The notes under the pieces are model-generated. The model was not told the DNA's origin. It saw only the letters and a program-made list of their open reading frames with translations, and did not search any database. Of a stretch of 64,000 nucleotides of DNA, positions 33,342-42,544 are shown piece after piece. Positions within the stretch are counted from its first letter, which is position 1. Each line of letters starts with the position of its first letter. The DNA comes from an uncultured Flavobacteriaceae bacterium (GTDB taxonomy: Bacteria > Bacteroidota > Bacteroidia > Flavobacteriales > Flavobacteriaceae). The stretch lies in NCBI GenBank assembly GCA_947493175.1, contig CANLQD010000005.1:1-64000 (forward strand), read 5' to 3'. The translations under genes and the position numbers were made by a program.

Positions 33342-34229
33342 CTACTTCCTGGAAAGATGTAATATGTAAGTGAAGTTAAAACCAAAGTGAAAGTTGGGAT
33401 CTCGAAAATTGAAGTTATTTCGCGTCTGTGTTATAAAACTGTCTTCGACCATGCTTCGAGCATTGGTCATCCCAAACTGTAAGATTACATCGGTCATTTC
33501 CCAATTGACCCCTAGTGCAAAAGCTCCGTACATATCTACCGAGGTAATGGGGTCGAACACATGATAGTATTCCGAGACCACGGAAACATGGTTTCCTAGT
33601 TTATACCTCCCGCCCAGGCCCAATGCGAACTGCGCCTGTGGGTCTTCGGGAAACAGCAGATTCCCCCGGTTCACCAAGGTCGGTGTCAACTGTAGGGTGA
33701 AATTAGAGTTAAACTTTCGGGCAATCGCCAATTGGCTGGTATACGACATTCGTGAAGAAAAATCATCGCGTGGGCTTAGTGCTAAAAAAGATTTGCTTCG
33801 ATAACTTGCATTTTGGAACAGGGTAACGCTCACCGGTGAACCTTCTTTACCTTCGCGCTGCCACAACAAACGGTACTTGGCAAACCCATCAAAAATTCCG
33901 TCCCAGGTGGAGCCGCCCGCACCCATGGTAAAACGATCGCTGATGGCATATTCCAGACCGAAACGTGTACCCATACGATCGGCCACAAAACTTTGTGAAT
34001 CATCAGCAGGCGTATTCCAGAACCGGTTGTTCAAATGTATTTCCAAAATACCTTTTTTTCTGGTTTCGACCGACTGGCCAATCGCGATACGGGTGGCCTT
34101 AAAAGAGGCCAAAGTATACAAAGTGGTATCTTGATATGCTTGTTCTACCTTTTCAAGCAATTTCTGCGCCGAGGCTTCCCCACAAAGGAGCACAAAAAAC
34201 AAGGCTATCAAAAAGCTTCTATTCTTCAT
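33342..34229 (-). CDS. DUF5777-family outer-membrane beta-barrel protein
   Basis: 295 aa from the chosen start MKNRSFLIALFF (a further ATG lies five codons upstream at 34244). Signal peptide ending EASAQ, then a conserved segment FKATRIAIGQSVETRKKGILEIHLNNRFW and strands typical of a barrel, ending in an aromatic-rich terminal strand (FHFGFNFTYILHLSRK). DUF5777 proteins occur in Bacteroidota next to YceI and cytochrome or electron-transfer genes. Here the start overlaps the stop of the YceI gene by 11 bp, so the two are coupled. Function unknown. Confidence 0.8.
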   Translation of the reverse strand: MKNRSFLIALFFVLLCGEASAQKLLEKVEQAYQDTTLYTLASFKATRIAIGQSVETRKKGILEIHLNNRFWNTPADDSQSFVADRMGTRFGLEYAISDRFTMGAGGSTWDGIFDGFAKYRLLWQREGKEGSPVSVTLFQNASYRSKSFLALSPRDDFSSRMSYTSQLAIARKFNSNFTLQLTPTLVNRGNLLFPEDPQAQFALGLGGRYKLGNHVSVVSEYYHVFDPITSVDMYGAFALGVNWEMTDVILQFGMTNARSMVEDSFITQTRNNFNFRDPNFHFGFNFTYILHLSRK

Positions 34230-34770
34230 AGGGCATATATTCAAATCGAAAGGTTATCGAAATAGTTTTGGCTATGTTTTTCTCTACAATGGGAGGCACA
34301 TTGATATCGAAATCTGCAATATCGACCTCAAAATCGCCTGAGAACGCATAGGCCTCCTTCGTTTTCTCGATCTTCGTTTTGATTTCGATGTTCTTATCGA
34401 CCCCGTGAACGGTTAATACTCCTTTGATCATTTTGGTCTGTACATCATTGAGCGATCCATCAAAATCAGGAATGGAACCTTCAAAGGTCGCCTTTGGATA
34501 AATATCGGATTCAATATAACTCTCATTAAAATGTTCCTCCATCAGGGCCTTTTCGAATACAAAGGCGCGCATAAGTATCACAATTGCTATCTCTTTTTTT
34601 GCAATATCGAGGATACTCAAAGCTTGGTTATTCGATGCTTTGATATTCTCAACGGAAGTATAGGAGAAAAAAGACGTTTGTCCTTGTCTGGTGATATATT
34701 GATCGGTCTTTTGCCCATAGCTTGCCATCCATGAGCATAAAACAAAAATAACGGTGGTTATCTTAGACAT
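34219..34770 (-). CDS. YceI-like family protein
   Basis: 183 aa with signal peptide ending ASYGQ. The central and C-terminal regions fit the YceI lipocalin-like barrel: LMRAFVFEKALMEEHFNESYIESDIYPKATFEGSI, VKGVLT-type MIKGVLTVHGVDKNIEI, and DFEVDIADFDINVPPIVEKNIAKTISITF. YceI proteins bind long isoprenoid or lipid ligands in the periplasm. The segment before the family motif (FFSYTSVENIKASNNQALSILD) matches the usual F-x-S-x-A/T-P-x-E-x-I-x-A region. It is the second of a coupled pair with the DUF5777 gene. Confidence 0.85.
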   Translation of the reverse strand: MSKITTVIFVLCSWMASYGQKTDQYITRQGQTSFFSYTSVENIKASNNQALSILDIAKKEIAIVILMRAFVFEKALMEEHFNESYIESDIYPKATFEGSIPDFDGSLNDVQTKMIKGVLTVHGVDKNIEIKTKIEKTKEAYAFSGDFEVDIADFDINVPPIVEKNIAKTISITFRFEYMPYEE

Positions 34771-34777
34771 TGGTTTT

Positions 34778-35200
34778 TTATTGGAGCACTACACAATTCA
34801 GTAAAATGGCATCTAAAAGAAATCCTTTGCAGATTCCTTTGATCCGTATGGTCTGGCCAGGTACTATTTGTTCTATTTTTTCAATTTGGTCGGTGTTCAT
34901 ATCACACATTAAACAGGCAAAGGTCTCGCCGCCGTCCAAAAAAATGGTATAACGGTCGTTTAAATAATTGACTTCCTTTACAATACCGCTCACCTCTAGG
35001 GTCTTCTCCACATAGGTACTATTGGCTAGCGACTCGTTATCTAAAAAGGAAGATACCAAATTTTGAGCGCTTATTGTAACATCAGTTTCTGCCTTTCGAA
35101 TATCTATGCCCGATTCGTTAAACACTTCAAAAAACAAATAACCTACTACGACCATCAATAAAAGAAGGCCGAGGCCAATAATCTTGTTATTTTTCTTCAT
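34778..35200 (-). CDS. Membrane-anchored OB-fold (tRNA_anti-like) protein
   Basis: 140 aa from MKKNNKIIG (ATG 35200; the frame opens 15 codons earlier). One N-terminal membrane helix (LGLGLLLLMVVVGYLFF), then an OB-fold of the tRNA_anti-like type: TLEVSGIVKEVNYLNDRYTIFLDGGETFACLMC and GQTIRIKGICKGFLLDAILLNCVVL. Three cysteines cluster in the domain (CLMC and the later ICK/LNC). It ends 7 bp before the YceI start. Probably a periplasmic protein of the same envelope cluster; ligand unknown. Confidence 0.75.
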   Translation of the reverse strand: MKKNNKIIGLGLLLLMVVVGYLFFEVFNESGIDIRKAETDVTISAQNLVSSFLDNESLANSTYVEKTLEVSGIVKEVNYLNDRYTIFLDGGETFACLMCDMNTDQIEKIEQIVPGQTIRIKGICKGFLLDAILLNCVVLQ

Positions 35201-35352
35201 CGGGGTTGTCTTCGGTTCTGAGAACGAAATTAGGCAAAGCCGCAATCAGCGACATATTGTTATCACTTTCTTTTAATAAGGAAGGAGCGGCATACGCCGT
35301 CTCCTTCCTCATCTCTTTTTCATAAAAATAAGCAATCCTCTCCCAATTTCTG

Positions 35353-37014
35353 TTAGTAGCCGCTACCCCCTGCGGTAGGTGCTGCTTCGGTATGTTGATT
35401 TACAATAGGCCAAGCACCTGCTTGCGGAAAACCGACCCCGTAATTATCACCTCTTTTCTCATCTTGTCCAAACTTGTATAAAGGCCATCCTCTATAGGTA
35501 GATTGGACTTCCCCGTAAACTTCGATTCTGCCAAAGTCTGCTACCGCCAAGATACTGGGCACATAATCGATCTTGGTGTAATAAATTGGAAATGCATCAT
35601 TATTCGAAAAGTCATCGGCAGTGAAATTATTGGTGTCTTTTTCATCATTGCTAAAACGGTATAGCGTATTGCCCCAAGAATCAGTGATGTAATAGGTGAA
35701 ACCATCACCAGGTTCGTACGCATCGGTCAAATTGGTTTCCATACCATGGCTGTCCCTCCCCACCAATTGCTCATATGCGATCATCAAAGAATAGTCGGGT
35801 TTGGCAGCAAACCATACATTGCCCGCTCCGTCACCATTAATTTCGCCAGCAGCCGTGTCCTGTACATATAAATAGAGGGGCCAACCTTTGTAAGTAGTCT
35901 GTTTAGAACCATCTTCCCTGGTAATATATCCGAAATAATCAGCATCGAGGCCTTCATCCAAGGTCAAATCCTCGGCATAGAAAGCCGGCCAGTTTTCTAA
36001 ACATCCTTCAGTGCAATTTGACCATCCGTTTACATCCCTTGCAAAGAAGTAAAGCGCGTAGCCCTCCTCATTGGTCATTACTTTTCCGAGCGCATCGTCT
36101 TCAAGCAAACGCACGGCATTTTTCAAGGTCTCCGATTCCGGAGAGGTTTCCGTAAATTGGTTGATCGTAGGAAAAACTCCCGGTTGTGGTGCGCCCGACC
36201 CAAATGTATCCCCACGTTCAGCATCAGGACCAAAGGTATAAACGGGCCATCCTTTATAGGTAAGCTGTGTTTCGCCAAAAACAGTGGTGGTCCCAAAATC
36301 ATCGGCGTTCAGCAAACTTGGTACCTGTTGTATATTGGTGTCAAAAATGGGCCATATGTCGTTATTGGAAAAATCGGCCGCAGTGAACGTATTTGTATTG
36401 TTCGCATCATTGCTAAATCGATACAAGGTATTTCCGCGGTCATCGGTAATATAGAACGTATCTTCCTGCCCCGGTTCGAAAGAGCTGTTCAGTTCAACCT
36501 CGACTCCATCCTGGCCCCTTCCCACAAGCTGGGCATTGGCAATCATTATGGCATAATCGGGTTTTGCAACATACCAAACATCACCAGAACCATCACCGTT
36601 GACCTCACCCGGTGTGGTATCGCTTGCAAAGGTATATAAGGGCCACCCTTTATATGTGGTCTGTTTTTCTCCCCCTTCTCGATCGATCGTTCCAAAATCA
36701 TTGGCTTCCAGTCCATCATCGAGTGTAAGATTTTCGGCGTAAAAGGCAGGCCACGCCCCTGCACAGCCACCATTACAATTAGATACTTGCTTTGTATCCT
36801 TCGAAAAGAAATAAAGGGTGTTTCCCTCAGTATCGGTCAAAATAGCCCCAAAGGTGCTATCGGTTCTAAGCCGAACCAAATTCTCGCTGGTTTCAGAATC
36901 GGTTCCTTCAGGTTCCTGTTCTGAATAAGGGTCGTTCGAATCACCGTATGCGCCATCTTCGTCACATCCGTATGCTACTATCAATAAGGTTAAGAGTACT
37001 ACAAACTTTTTCAT
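35353..37014 (-). CDS. Lipoprotein with four secreted-repeat (Lipoprotein_15 / COG4315) units
   Basis: 553 aa from MKKFVVLLTL (ATG 37014); the frame is open further upstream to 37152 but only this start yields a lipoprotein signal (VAYGC, Cys17). After an acidic linker comes an internally duplicated block of about 240 residues. Each half has two units with TLYFF..D...VSNC..GC...WPAFYAE and TTYKGWPLYTF..D, followed by NTLYRFSND and TYKGWPVY.FGPD. Cysteine pairs (NCNGGC, NCTEGC) are kept in the first unit of each half. This repeat occurs in secreted proteins sometimes encoded near electron-transfer components; function is not established. A single transcription unit with the three genes downstream is possible. 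Confidence 0.82.
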   Translation of the reverse strand: MKKFVVLLTLLIVAYGCDEDGAYGDSNDPYSEQEPEGTDSETSENLVRLRTDSTFGAILTDTEGNTLYFFSKDTKQVSNCNGGCAGAWPAFYAENLTLDDGLEANDFGTIDREGGEKQTTYKGWPLYTFASDTTPGEVNGDGSGDVWYVAKPDYAIMIANAQLVGRGQDGVEVELNSSFEPGQEDTFYITDDRGNTLYRFSNDANNTNTFTAADFSNNDIWPIFDTNIQQVPSLLNADDFGTTTVFGETQLTYKGWPVYTFGPDAERGDTFGSGAPQPGVFPTINQFTETSPESETLKNAVRLLEDDALGKVMTNEEGYALYFFARDVNGWSNCTEGCLENWPAFYAEDLTLDEGLDADYFGYITREDGSKQTTYKGWPLYLYVQDTAAGEINGDGAGNVWFAAKPDYSLMIAYEQLVGRDSHGMETNLTDAYEPGDGFTYYITDSWGNTLYRFSNDEKDTNNFTADDFSNNDAFPIYYTKIDYVPSILAVADFGRIEVYGEVQSTYRGWPLYKFGQDEKRGDNYGVGFPQAGAWPIVNQHTEAAPTAGGSGY

Positions 37015-37270
37015 TTTTGATAAAATTTTATGGTTAACTAATGCCCCAAAACAAGGCATTATCAGCCTGCTATACCTTATAAAACTGTGTGAAAGGGAAT
37101 TTTTGCACCTTGAAAGGGAATAATTCATCTTGTAAATTCGGGCATTCTCCAAAAAATCATTGAGACGTACCGCGGCAATGAAAATGGAAATGCCACTGAG
37201 AAGTTATTTCATCATATAGTTTATCTTAGCGCAGAGGTCAAACCGTGCATACCGTCGTATCGACCAAATC

Positions 37271-38386
37271 ATGAGAAAAGACAGACTATACTTTTTCACC
37301 TTTTTGGCCATTACCACCATTTTTGTGCTAATTGCAGGAATCGCTATTCAATATTTTATACAGGCGAGTGCCAACCAACTATTGCAGACCCAACTTGAAT
37401 CCAGTAAAAGGGAAGCAAAAGAAATTGCCAGCCTTGTAGGACACCAACTTTCGGGTGGAATCCCAAAGGATTCCATCGTTCAAAACCTACAGCGGACCAT
37501 TGAGAATACCAATATCGAAACGGGTTCTATTAGCATGTTCGATTGGTCGGGAATTGAAATTTGTAATCCGGATATCAAAAAAGTGGGGCAACAGATAAGT
37601 CCGAACGAATCGTTCGTATCCAAAATTAAGGACGATATCAGTTCGGAGGATTTCTATGACCTATTGCTCAACAAGCGGCAAGGCGGAGGAATCCGCGACT
37701 TCGAAGGTGCCGAACGTGAATCTGAAATCATATATCTCTACCCGGTGGATAATTCAGATTGGATCATCGCGGCCCATACCAATACGGAAAAGATTTTCGG
37801 GCAAATCGATGGTTTACGGGCAAAATTCTATGTCATCTTCACCATCATGGGGTTTTTCATTATACTGGCATCGGTCATTACCGTTCGACTTATTGGAAGT
37901 GCCTATGAAAAGCGATTGGAGTTAAAGAATCAAGAGCTTGAAAACGAAGTAATAGCCCTGGCCAAATTGAACAAAGCGCTTGACGAATACCAACAAAAAG
38001 TAATCCAGGACAAACCGGAAGAAGTAAAATCCAACGCGTCGGAAAAAAGTAAAAAGAGAATTCTTACCTATGTTAGAAATGAACTGTTACCCGTTGCGAC
38101 CGAGGAAATCGCCTATATTTTCACACAAGATACGATTACCTACGTAGTTTGTTTCAATGGAAAACGATCAACGGCCAATAACAGCTTGGATGAACTCTTT
38201 GCCAGCCTTGACGAAAGCGAATTTTATAGGGCAAACAGGCAGTTTATCGTTGCGATATCGGCTATTGAAAAAATTATTCGTTATGGGAACAATCAACTCA
38301 AAATTTTGGTGAACCCAAACTCGGAGGTAGACATTATCATAAGTAAAAATAGGGCCTCGGAATTTAAGCAATGGCTCAACTTATAA
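37271..38386 (+). CDS. Membrane-anchored LytTR regulator with extracytoplasmic sensor domain
   Basis: 371 aa. TM helix about 10-30, a periplasmic Cache-like sensor about 35-175 (SGISMFDW-type IETGSISMFDWSGIEICNPD, IIYLYPVDNSDWIIAAHTNTEKIF), TM helix about 190-212, a coiled coil about 215-255, and a LytTR DNA-binding domain about 265-371 (ILTYVRNELLPVATEEIAYIFTQD, STANNSLDELFASLDESEFYRANRQFIVAISAIEKI, VIISKNRASEFKQWL). No kinase or receiver is present, so it appears to be a one-component signal transducer. It diverges from the four-repeat lipoprotein gene, a candidate target. Confidence 0.82.
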   Translation: MRKDRLYFFTFLAITTIFVLIAGIAIQYFIQASANQLLQTQLESSKREAKEIASLVGHQLSGGIPKDSIVQNLQRTIENTNIETGSISMFDWSGIEICNPDIKKVGQQISPNESFVSKIKDDISSEDFYDLLLNKRQGGGIRDFEGAERESEIIYLYPVDNSDWIIAAHTNTEKIFGQIDGLRAKFYVIFTIMGFFIILASVITVRLIGSAYEKRLELKNQELENEVIALAKLNKALDEYQQKVIQDKPEEVKSNASEKSKKRILTYVRNELLPVATEEIAYIFTQDTITYVVCFNGKRSTANNSLDELFASLDESEFYRANRQFIVAISAIEKIIRYGNNQLKILVNPNSEVDIIISKNRASEFKQWLNL

Positions 38387-38431
38387 TTGACAAGGTGTTT
38401 TGACTTCAATTTTAGAGCTATCTTTAGCCAT

Positions 38432-39067
38432 ATGAACAAGAAGCATCTTAAAAGGCTTTTGGTTTTTCTTGCGGTTCCGCTCTTTGTAGTGCTTGGTTGT
38501 AACATTATAATTAACAGCGCAGCGAAAGGAAAGACTTTCTCCGATGTCGATACTATTCCTAAAAATAGGGTAGGTCTGGTCCTGGGAACCTCGAAAAAGT
38601 TATCCAATGGTGGGCCCAATCCGTATTACACCTACCGCATTAAAGCGACGGTCACCTTATACAAAGCAGGAAAGATTGCATTTGTACTGGTTAGCGGTGA
38701 TAACGGTACCATCTACTACAACGAACCGACCACCATTCAAAAAGATTTAATAAAGGCAGGGATTCCGAAAGAAAAGATTTATTTGGATTACGCCGGTTTT
38801 CGCACCCTGGACTCCATGGTGCGGGCAAAAGAAGTTTTCGGATTGCAGCAGGTGACGGTCATCTCACAAAAGTTTCATAACGAACGGGCCATTTACCTAG
38901 CCGAAAGAAAAGGACTCCAAGCCATCGGCTACAATGCGAGAGATGTTTCTACAAAGCAGGGTTTAAAAGTGCAGTTTAGGGAGTACTTTGCCCGGGTAAA
39001 GGTATTCCTGGACCTCATGTTCAACACACAGCCTAAGTTTTTTGGAGACAAAATCGACATTAAATGA
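38432..39067 (+). CDS. SanA/YdcF-like (DUF218) envelope protein
   Basis: 211 aa from MNKKHLKR (ATG 38432; the open frame begins 15 codons earlier). One N-terminal membrane helix, then a DUF218 Rossmann-like domain: GLVLGTSKKLSNGGPNPYYTYRIKATVTLYKAGKI, VSGDNGTIYYNEPTTIQKDLIKAGIPKEKIYLDYAGFRTLDSMVRAKEVFG, and VISQKFHNERAIYLAERKG. SanA-type proteins maintain the envelope permeability barrier. It starts 45 bp after the LytTR gene. Confidence 0.88.
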   Translation: MNKKHLKRLLVFLAVPLFVVLGCNIIINSAAKGKTFSDVDTIPKNRVGLVLGTSKKLSNGGPNPYYTYRIKATVTLYKAGKIAFVLVSGDNGTIYYNEPTTIQKDLIKAGIPKEKIYLDYAGFRTLDSMVRAKEVFGLQQVTVISQKFHNERAIYLAERKGLQAIGYNARDVSTKQGLKVQFREYFARVKVFLDLMFNTQPKFFGDKIDIK

Positions 39068-39072
39068 AAAAC

Positions 39073-39165
39073 TACCTCGATACAAGCATCCGAGGTATTA
39101 AGTTCGAAATTTCAAGATTGGAAAATATGGTGCAGGCGACTGGGTTGGTTCAACCAACCGTTTTG
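39073..39165. terminator. Two hairpins downstream of the SanA-like gene
   Basis: TACCTCG (39073-39079) pairs with CGAGGTA (39091-39097) around an 11-nt loop, without a T-run. GGTTGGT (39143-39149) pairs with ACCAACC (39153-39159) around a 3-nt loop and is followed by GTTTTG, a plausible intrinsic terminator before the Nramp-like gene. Confidence 0.5.
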
Positions 39166-39259
39166 AATATACTGCCAATACGGTTTATCGTATTGGGGTT
39201 CCCTAATGAAATCCAGAAAAATTAAAAAATCAGTACATTCGAGTTTCGAAGCAACCTAA

Positions 39260-40516
39260 ATGAATTCTATAAAGACATTCCTTAAAACCCTTGGTCCCGG
39301 ACTTTTATTTGCAAGTATGGCTATCGGAACTTCGCATTTGGTGCTATCGACCAAGGCCGGGGCACAATATGGGTGGGTAATGGTAATTCCCATTATTTTG
39401 GCCAATGTGTTCAAATATCCCTTTTTTGAGTTTGGCGTACGGTATACCCATTTAACGAATAAAACGTTGATAGAGGGGTATTTAAATCGTGGTAAAGGAT
39501 ATCTGTGGTTTTATGCAGCTATTACTTTGATCACCACCTTTACCATCTTAGCGGCACTATATACTGTTACAGCAGGGCTTTTCATTAATCTTTTTAAGGT
39601 TTCGGGTGAATTGACGTCGTATGTTGCATTAGGATTGTTCGTGTTCATTAGTGCCTTGTTGATCGTTGGGCGTTATGCTTTTTTAGAGAATTCTTTGAAA
39701 CTGGTAGTTTCCATTTTGTTTATGGCTCTTATCGTTACGACCACCCTGGTTATTTTTAAGGGACAAGTCGCACCGGTCGCCGATTTTTCCCCTACGCCGA
39801 TTTTTAACGAGGCCGGTATTTTATTTCTTATCGGGTTAATGGGATGGATGCCTACAACAGTAGAAGCCTCTAGCTGGGTAAGCCTTTGGAGCATTGAGAA
39901 ATGGAGAGACAAAGCGGGAAAACCCTCCTTTAAACAATCATTACAGGAGTTCAATACAGGTTATGTTGTAACCGGCCTCTTGGCTATTTTCTTTTTAGTC
40001 ATCGGCTGGTTTACCCTCTATGGCACCCAAACGGAACTCAGCGGAAACGCAGTGATCTTTGCCGATCAGGTAGTAAATCTATTCACAACCCATATCGGGT
40101 CATGGGCCTATGTCTTCATTGCCATCTCAGCTTTTGCTACCATGTTCAGTACCTGTATGACGGCCCATGATGCCGTGGCCCGTGTAAGTTTGGATATTAT
40201 CGACCTATTATTCCCCAAAACCACACTAAGTGGAAAAAAGGGACCATTTGCCTTGGCTATTGCAGTCCTTGCCCTAGTCAACTTTGTGGTAATTACGGCT
40301 TTTTCGGCAAATATGGGAGATTTAGTAGCGCTGGCAACCTTTGTTTCTTTTGTGGTTGCTCCGGTTATCGGCTATATGAATCTTAAAAATGTAATGAGCG
40401 ACGATTTGCCCGAGGCACACCGACCTAAGAAATGGCTGCAATGGCTTACCTACGCCGGCATCGTGTTCCTATCCCTTTTTTCGCTCGTTTACTTCTGGAT
40501 GGTAGTCTCACCCTAG
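39260..40516 (+). CDS. Nramp-related divalent-metal transporter with altered metal-site motifs
   Basis: 418 aa, about 11 membrane segments, LeuT fold. GPGLLFASMAIGTSHLVLSTKAGAQYGW near the N-terminus aligns with helix 1 of Nramp, where canonical members have DPGN; here the position reads AIGTSH. The helix 6 motif MPHN appears as MPTTVEAS. Both metal-ligand sets are therefore lost, as in the more distant Nramp-related branch. Remaining features (AFATMFSTCMTAHDAVARV, IGYMNL) support the fold. The transported ion cannot be assumed to be Mn or Fe. Single gene, convergent with the OmpA-like gene. Confidence 0.85.
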   Translation: MNSIKTFLKTLGPGLLFASMAIGTSHLVLSTKAGAQYGWVMVIPIILANVFKYPFFEFGVRYTHLTNKTLIEGYLNRGKGYLWFYAAITLITTFTILAALYTVTAGLFINLFKVSGELTSYVALGLFVFISALLIVGRYAFLENSLKLVVSILFMALIVTTTLVIFKGQVAPVADFSPTPIFNEAGILFLIGLMGWMPTTVEASSWVSLWSIEKWRDKAGKPSFKQSLQEFNTGYVVTGLLAIFFLVIGWFTLYGTQTELSGNAVIFADQVVNLFTTHIGSWAYVFIAISAFATMFSTCMTAHDAVARVSLDIIDLLFPKTTLSGKKGPFALAIAVLALVNFVVITAFSANMGDLVALATFVSFVVAPVIGYMNLKNVMSDDLPEAHRPKKWLQWLTYAGIVFLSLFSLVYFWMVVSP

Positions 40517-40594
40517 TGCATAATCTGCACAGCAAGGCCATACCTATCTCTTCTGGAACTCGTTATCCCTGCTCTATCCTATGGCCATCGACGG

Positions 40595-42532
40595 CTATTC
40601 ATTGAGAAGGTCGTAGTTTTCGATAACAAAGAGGGTTCGCGCATTTTGATCGTGTAGAAAATCCAAACAATAGACCCCATTGGTACAATTGTTCAAAATT
40701 TTCGTTTCCCCATACCCGATAGCCTCGGAGATATTGGTAGAAGTAATTCCTTTCTTTTGAAGGTAGGTCTTTATGGCATTGGCCCTTTGTTGCGAAAGTC
40801 GTTTGTTCGAGGAAGTGCTACCTCGGCTGTCTGTATAAGTTTCAATACGTACTTTCAATTTTGGGAACTGACGTATTGCGTCGACTACTCTATCCAATTG
40901 GGCGGCAATATCCTGAGATATCGTTGCCTTGCCTCGTGCAAAAACAAAATTATCGACCTTCAAGGCCGGCTTACCTTCTTTTTCCTCGACCAACTCGTTC
41001 AAAACAGCGAGTTCTACTGTAAGTGGTTCGTCTGGCATCTCTGCCAATACCTCCTTTGTGTAGGTTTCCAGGAATAGCGAATGCTTTGGTTTTGAAATAC
41101 GCAAGGATACCGCTTCGCGATACGGCACCTCGAGTTGGTAGCTGCCATTTGCCTGTGTAAAAACCTCTTTGATGATACGCCCTTCCGTATCCAACAGCTG
41201 CACCGATACATCTTCGATACCCGCATCAGATTTCAATTTAAGCACGGTTCCCCTAAACAGAAGGGTTTTCAAACCAGGTTTTCGCCCAACTTTAAATCCA
41301 TATAGGTCATCATTTCCTACACCTCCTTTTCGATTGGATGAGAAATACCCGAGATACCCTCCTGACTCCTCGGCTCTGAGAATAAACCCAAAATCATCCG
41401 CTTGCGAATTAATGCCTTTGCCCAAGTTAACCGGTGTACTGAAACCTCCATCTGATTGTACATTCGATTTGTAGATATCCATTCCTCCCAACCCGTAGAA
41501 GATATCAGAAGAGAAATAGAGGCTATTATCCACAAAATAGGGTGAAATCTCATTTCCCGGAGTGTTAACACGTGGTCCCAGATTAATAGGTTCCGACATC
41601 ACTTGCATGTTGTTGGTATATACGTAATAGAGGTCCGTACCGCCATATCCATCGGGAAAGTTCGCCGCAAAATAAAGTTTTCCACTAGCTTCGTCATAAT
41701 AAGGATAGTAAAACGAAGTACTCAAGTCCTTGAGCACAAAACGAAAGAACCCATTATCGTATAACATTCCTATAGCAAGGGAGTTCTTCCCCTTATCATC
41801 AAAGGTGAGTTCACCATCTTCTTCGTTAGAGAGCACATAGAAAATACGATCTAATTCTTCTGCATAGTAAGGGGTTGCCTTATGATATTCAGAAACAGGT
41901 ATGTTTTGAAAGGGATTCGGGTTCAATACTTTTCCGTCATTTCCGATTCGAGCCACATAGATGTCCATATACGATTCGCCGGAAGGACCGTAGATTTTTC
42001 TTCCCTTGCTCTTTCTACTACTACTAAAAAGTAATTTGTCTTTATAAAAAGTGGGGGCAAAATCGCCTTGCATACTATTTACACCGAGATTGAAAATAAA
42101 GAAACCGCCCGTATCAACGTTCTCTGTTGCCAGCAATTCATAATTAAAACTAGCATTATCCATCAGTTCGTTGGATAAAGAAGCACTTTTCGATTTCAAA
42201 AAGGCTTTCACCCGCTCTAACTCCGAGGTCTTTGCCAGACTCTGCAACATGTTGTTAAAGCGATTGTTAGACATGATGGTATCGCTCTTATAGATATCGA
42301 GGTACAGTTTTACCGCATTGGGGTAATCATTGGTCTTAAAATAAGCATCGGCCAAGTTTAAAAATTGATGATTTGTCATCAATTGACCTTTCTGCATTTG
42401 CTTTCTATATTCCTTAATGGCATCCTCGTAAGCATACGCATAAAAATACTTGTCACCATTCGTCTTGATATCCTGTGCCATGGATGTAGCGGCCATTGCC
42501 ATCAAAAACACTATGAAAATTCGTATCTGCAT
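40595..42532 (-). CDS. OmpA-family protein with TPR-like, PD40 and CarboxypepD_reg domains
   Basis: 645 aa. Signal peptide to about residue 19. Residues about 20-130 are TPR-like helices (FYAYAYEDAIKEYRKQMQKG, YPNAVKLYLDIYKSD). Residues about 160-410 carry WD40-like PD40 blades (DKLLFSSSRKSKGR, KLYFAANFPDGYGGTDLYYV, SLYFSSDIFYGLGGMDIYKS, GYLGYFSSNRKGGVGNDDLYGF). About 430-510 is a CarboxypepD_reg fold, and about 530-640 an OmpA peptidoglycan-binding domain (FARGKATISQDIAAQLDRV, YTDSRGSTSSNKRLSQQRA). This architecture is characteristic of proteins encoded with PorP/SprF in type IX secretion gene groups. It starts 12 bp after the PorP/SprF gene. Confidence 0.92.
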   Translation of the reverse strand: MQIRIFIVFLMAMAATSMAQDIKTNGDKYFYAYAYEDAIKEYRKQMQKGQLMTNHQFLNLADAYFKTNDYPNAVKLYLDIYKSDTIMSNNRFNNMLQSLAKTSELERVKAFLKSKSASLSNELMDNASFNYELLATENVDTGGFFIFNLGVNSMQGDFAPTFYKDKLLFSSSRKSKGRKIYGPSGESYMDIYVARIGNDGKVLNPNPFQNIPVSEYHKATPYYAEELDRIFYVLSNEEDGELTFDDKGKNSLAIGMLYDNGFFRFVLKDLSTSFYYPYYDEASGKLYFAANFPDGYGGTDLYYVYTNNMQVMSEPINLGPRVNTPGNEISPYFVDNSLYFSSDIFYGLGGMDIYKSNVQSDGGFSTPVNLGKGINSQADDFGFILRAEESGGYLGYFSSNRKGGVGNDDLYGFKVGRKPGLKTLLFRGTVLKLKSDAGIEDVSVQLLDTEGRIIKEVFTQANGSYQLEVPYREAVSLRISKPKHSLFLETYTKEVLAEMPDEPLTVELAVLNELVEEKEGKPALKVDNFVFARGKATISQDIAAQLDRVVDAIRQFPKLKVRIETYTDSRGSTSSNKRLSQQRANAIKTYLQKKGITSTNISEAIGYGETKILNNCTNGVYCLDFLHDQNARTLFVIENYDLLNE

Positions 42533-42544
42533 AGGAGTATTAGA

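Noticed and set aside
36157..36639. A 160-codon plus-strand frame within the repeat lipoprotein gene
   Set aside because: Antisense shadow created by the internal repeats.
40536..40586. GGCCATA/TATGGCC as a terminator between the Nramp-like and OmpA-like genes
   Set aside because: The 37-nt loop is too long and no T-run follows.
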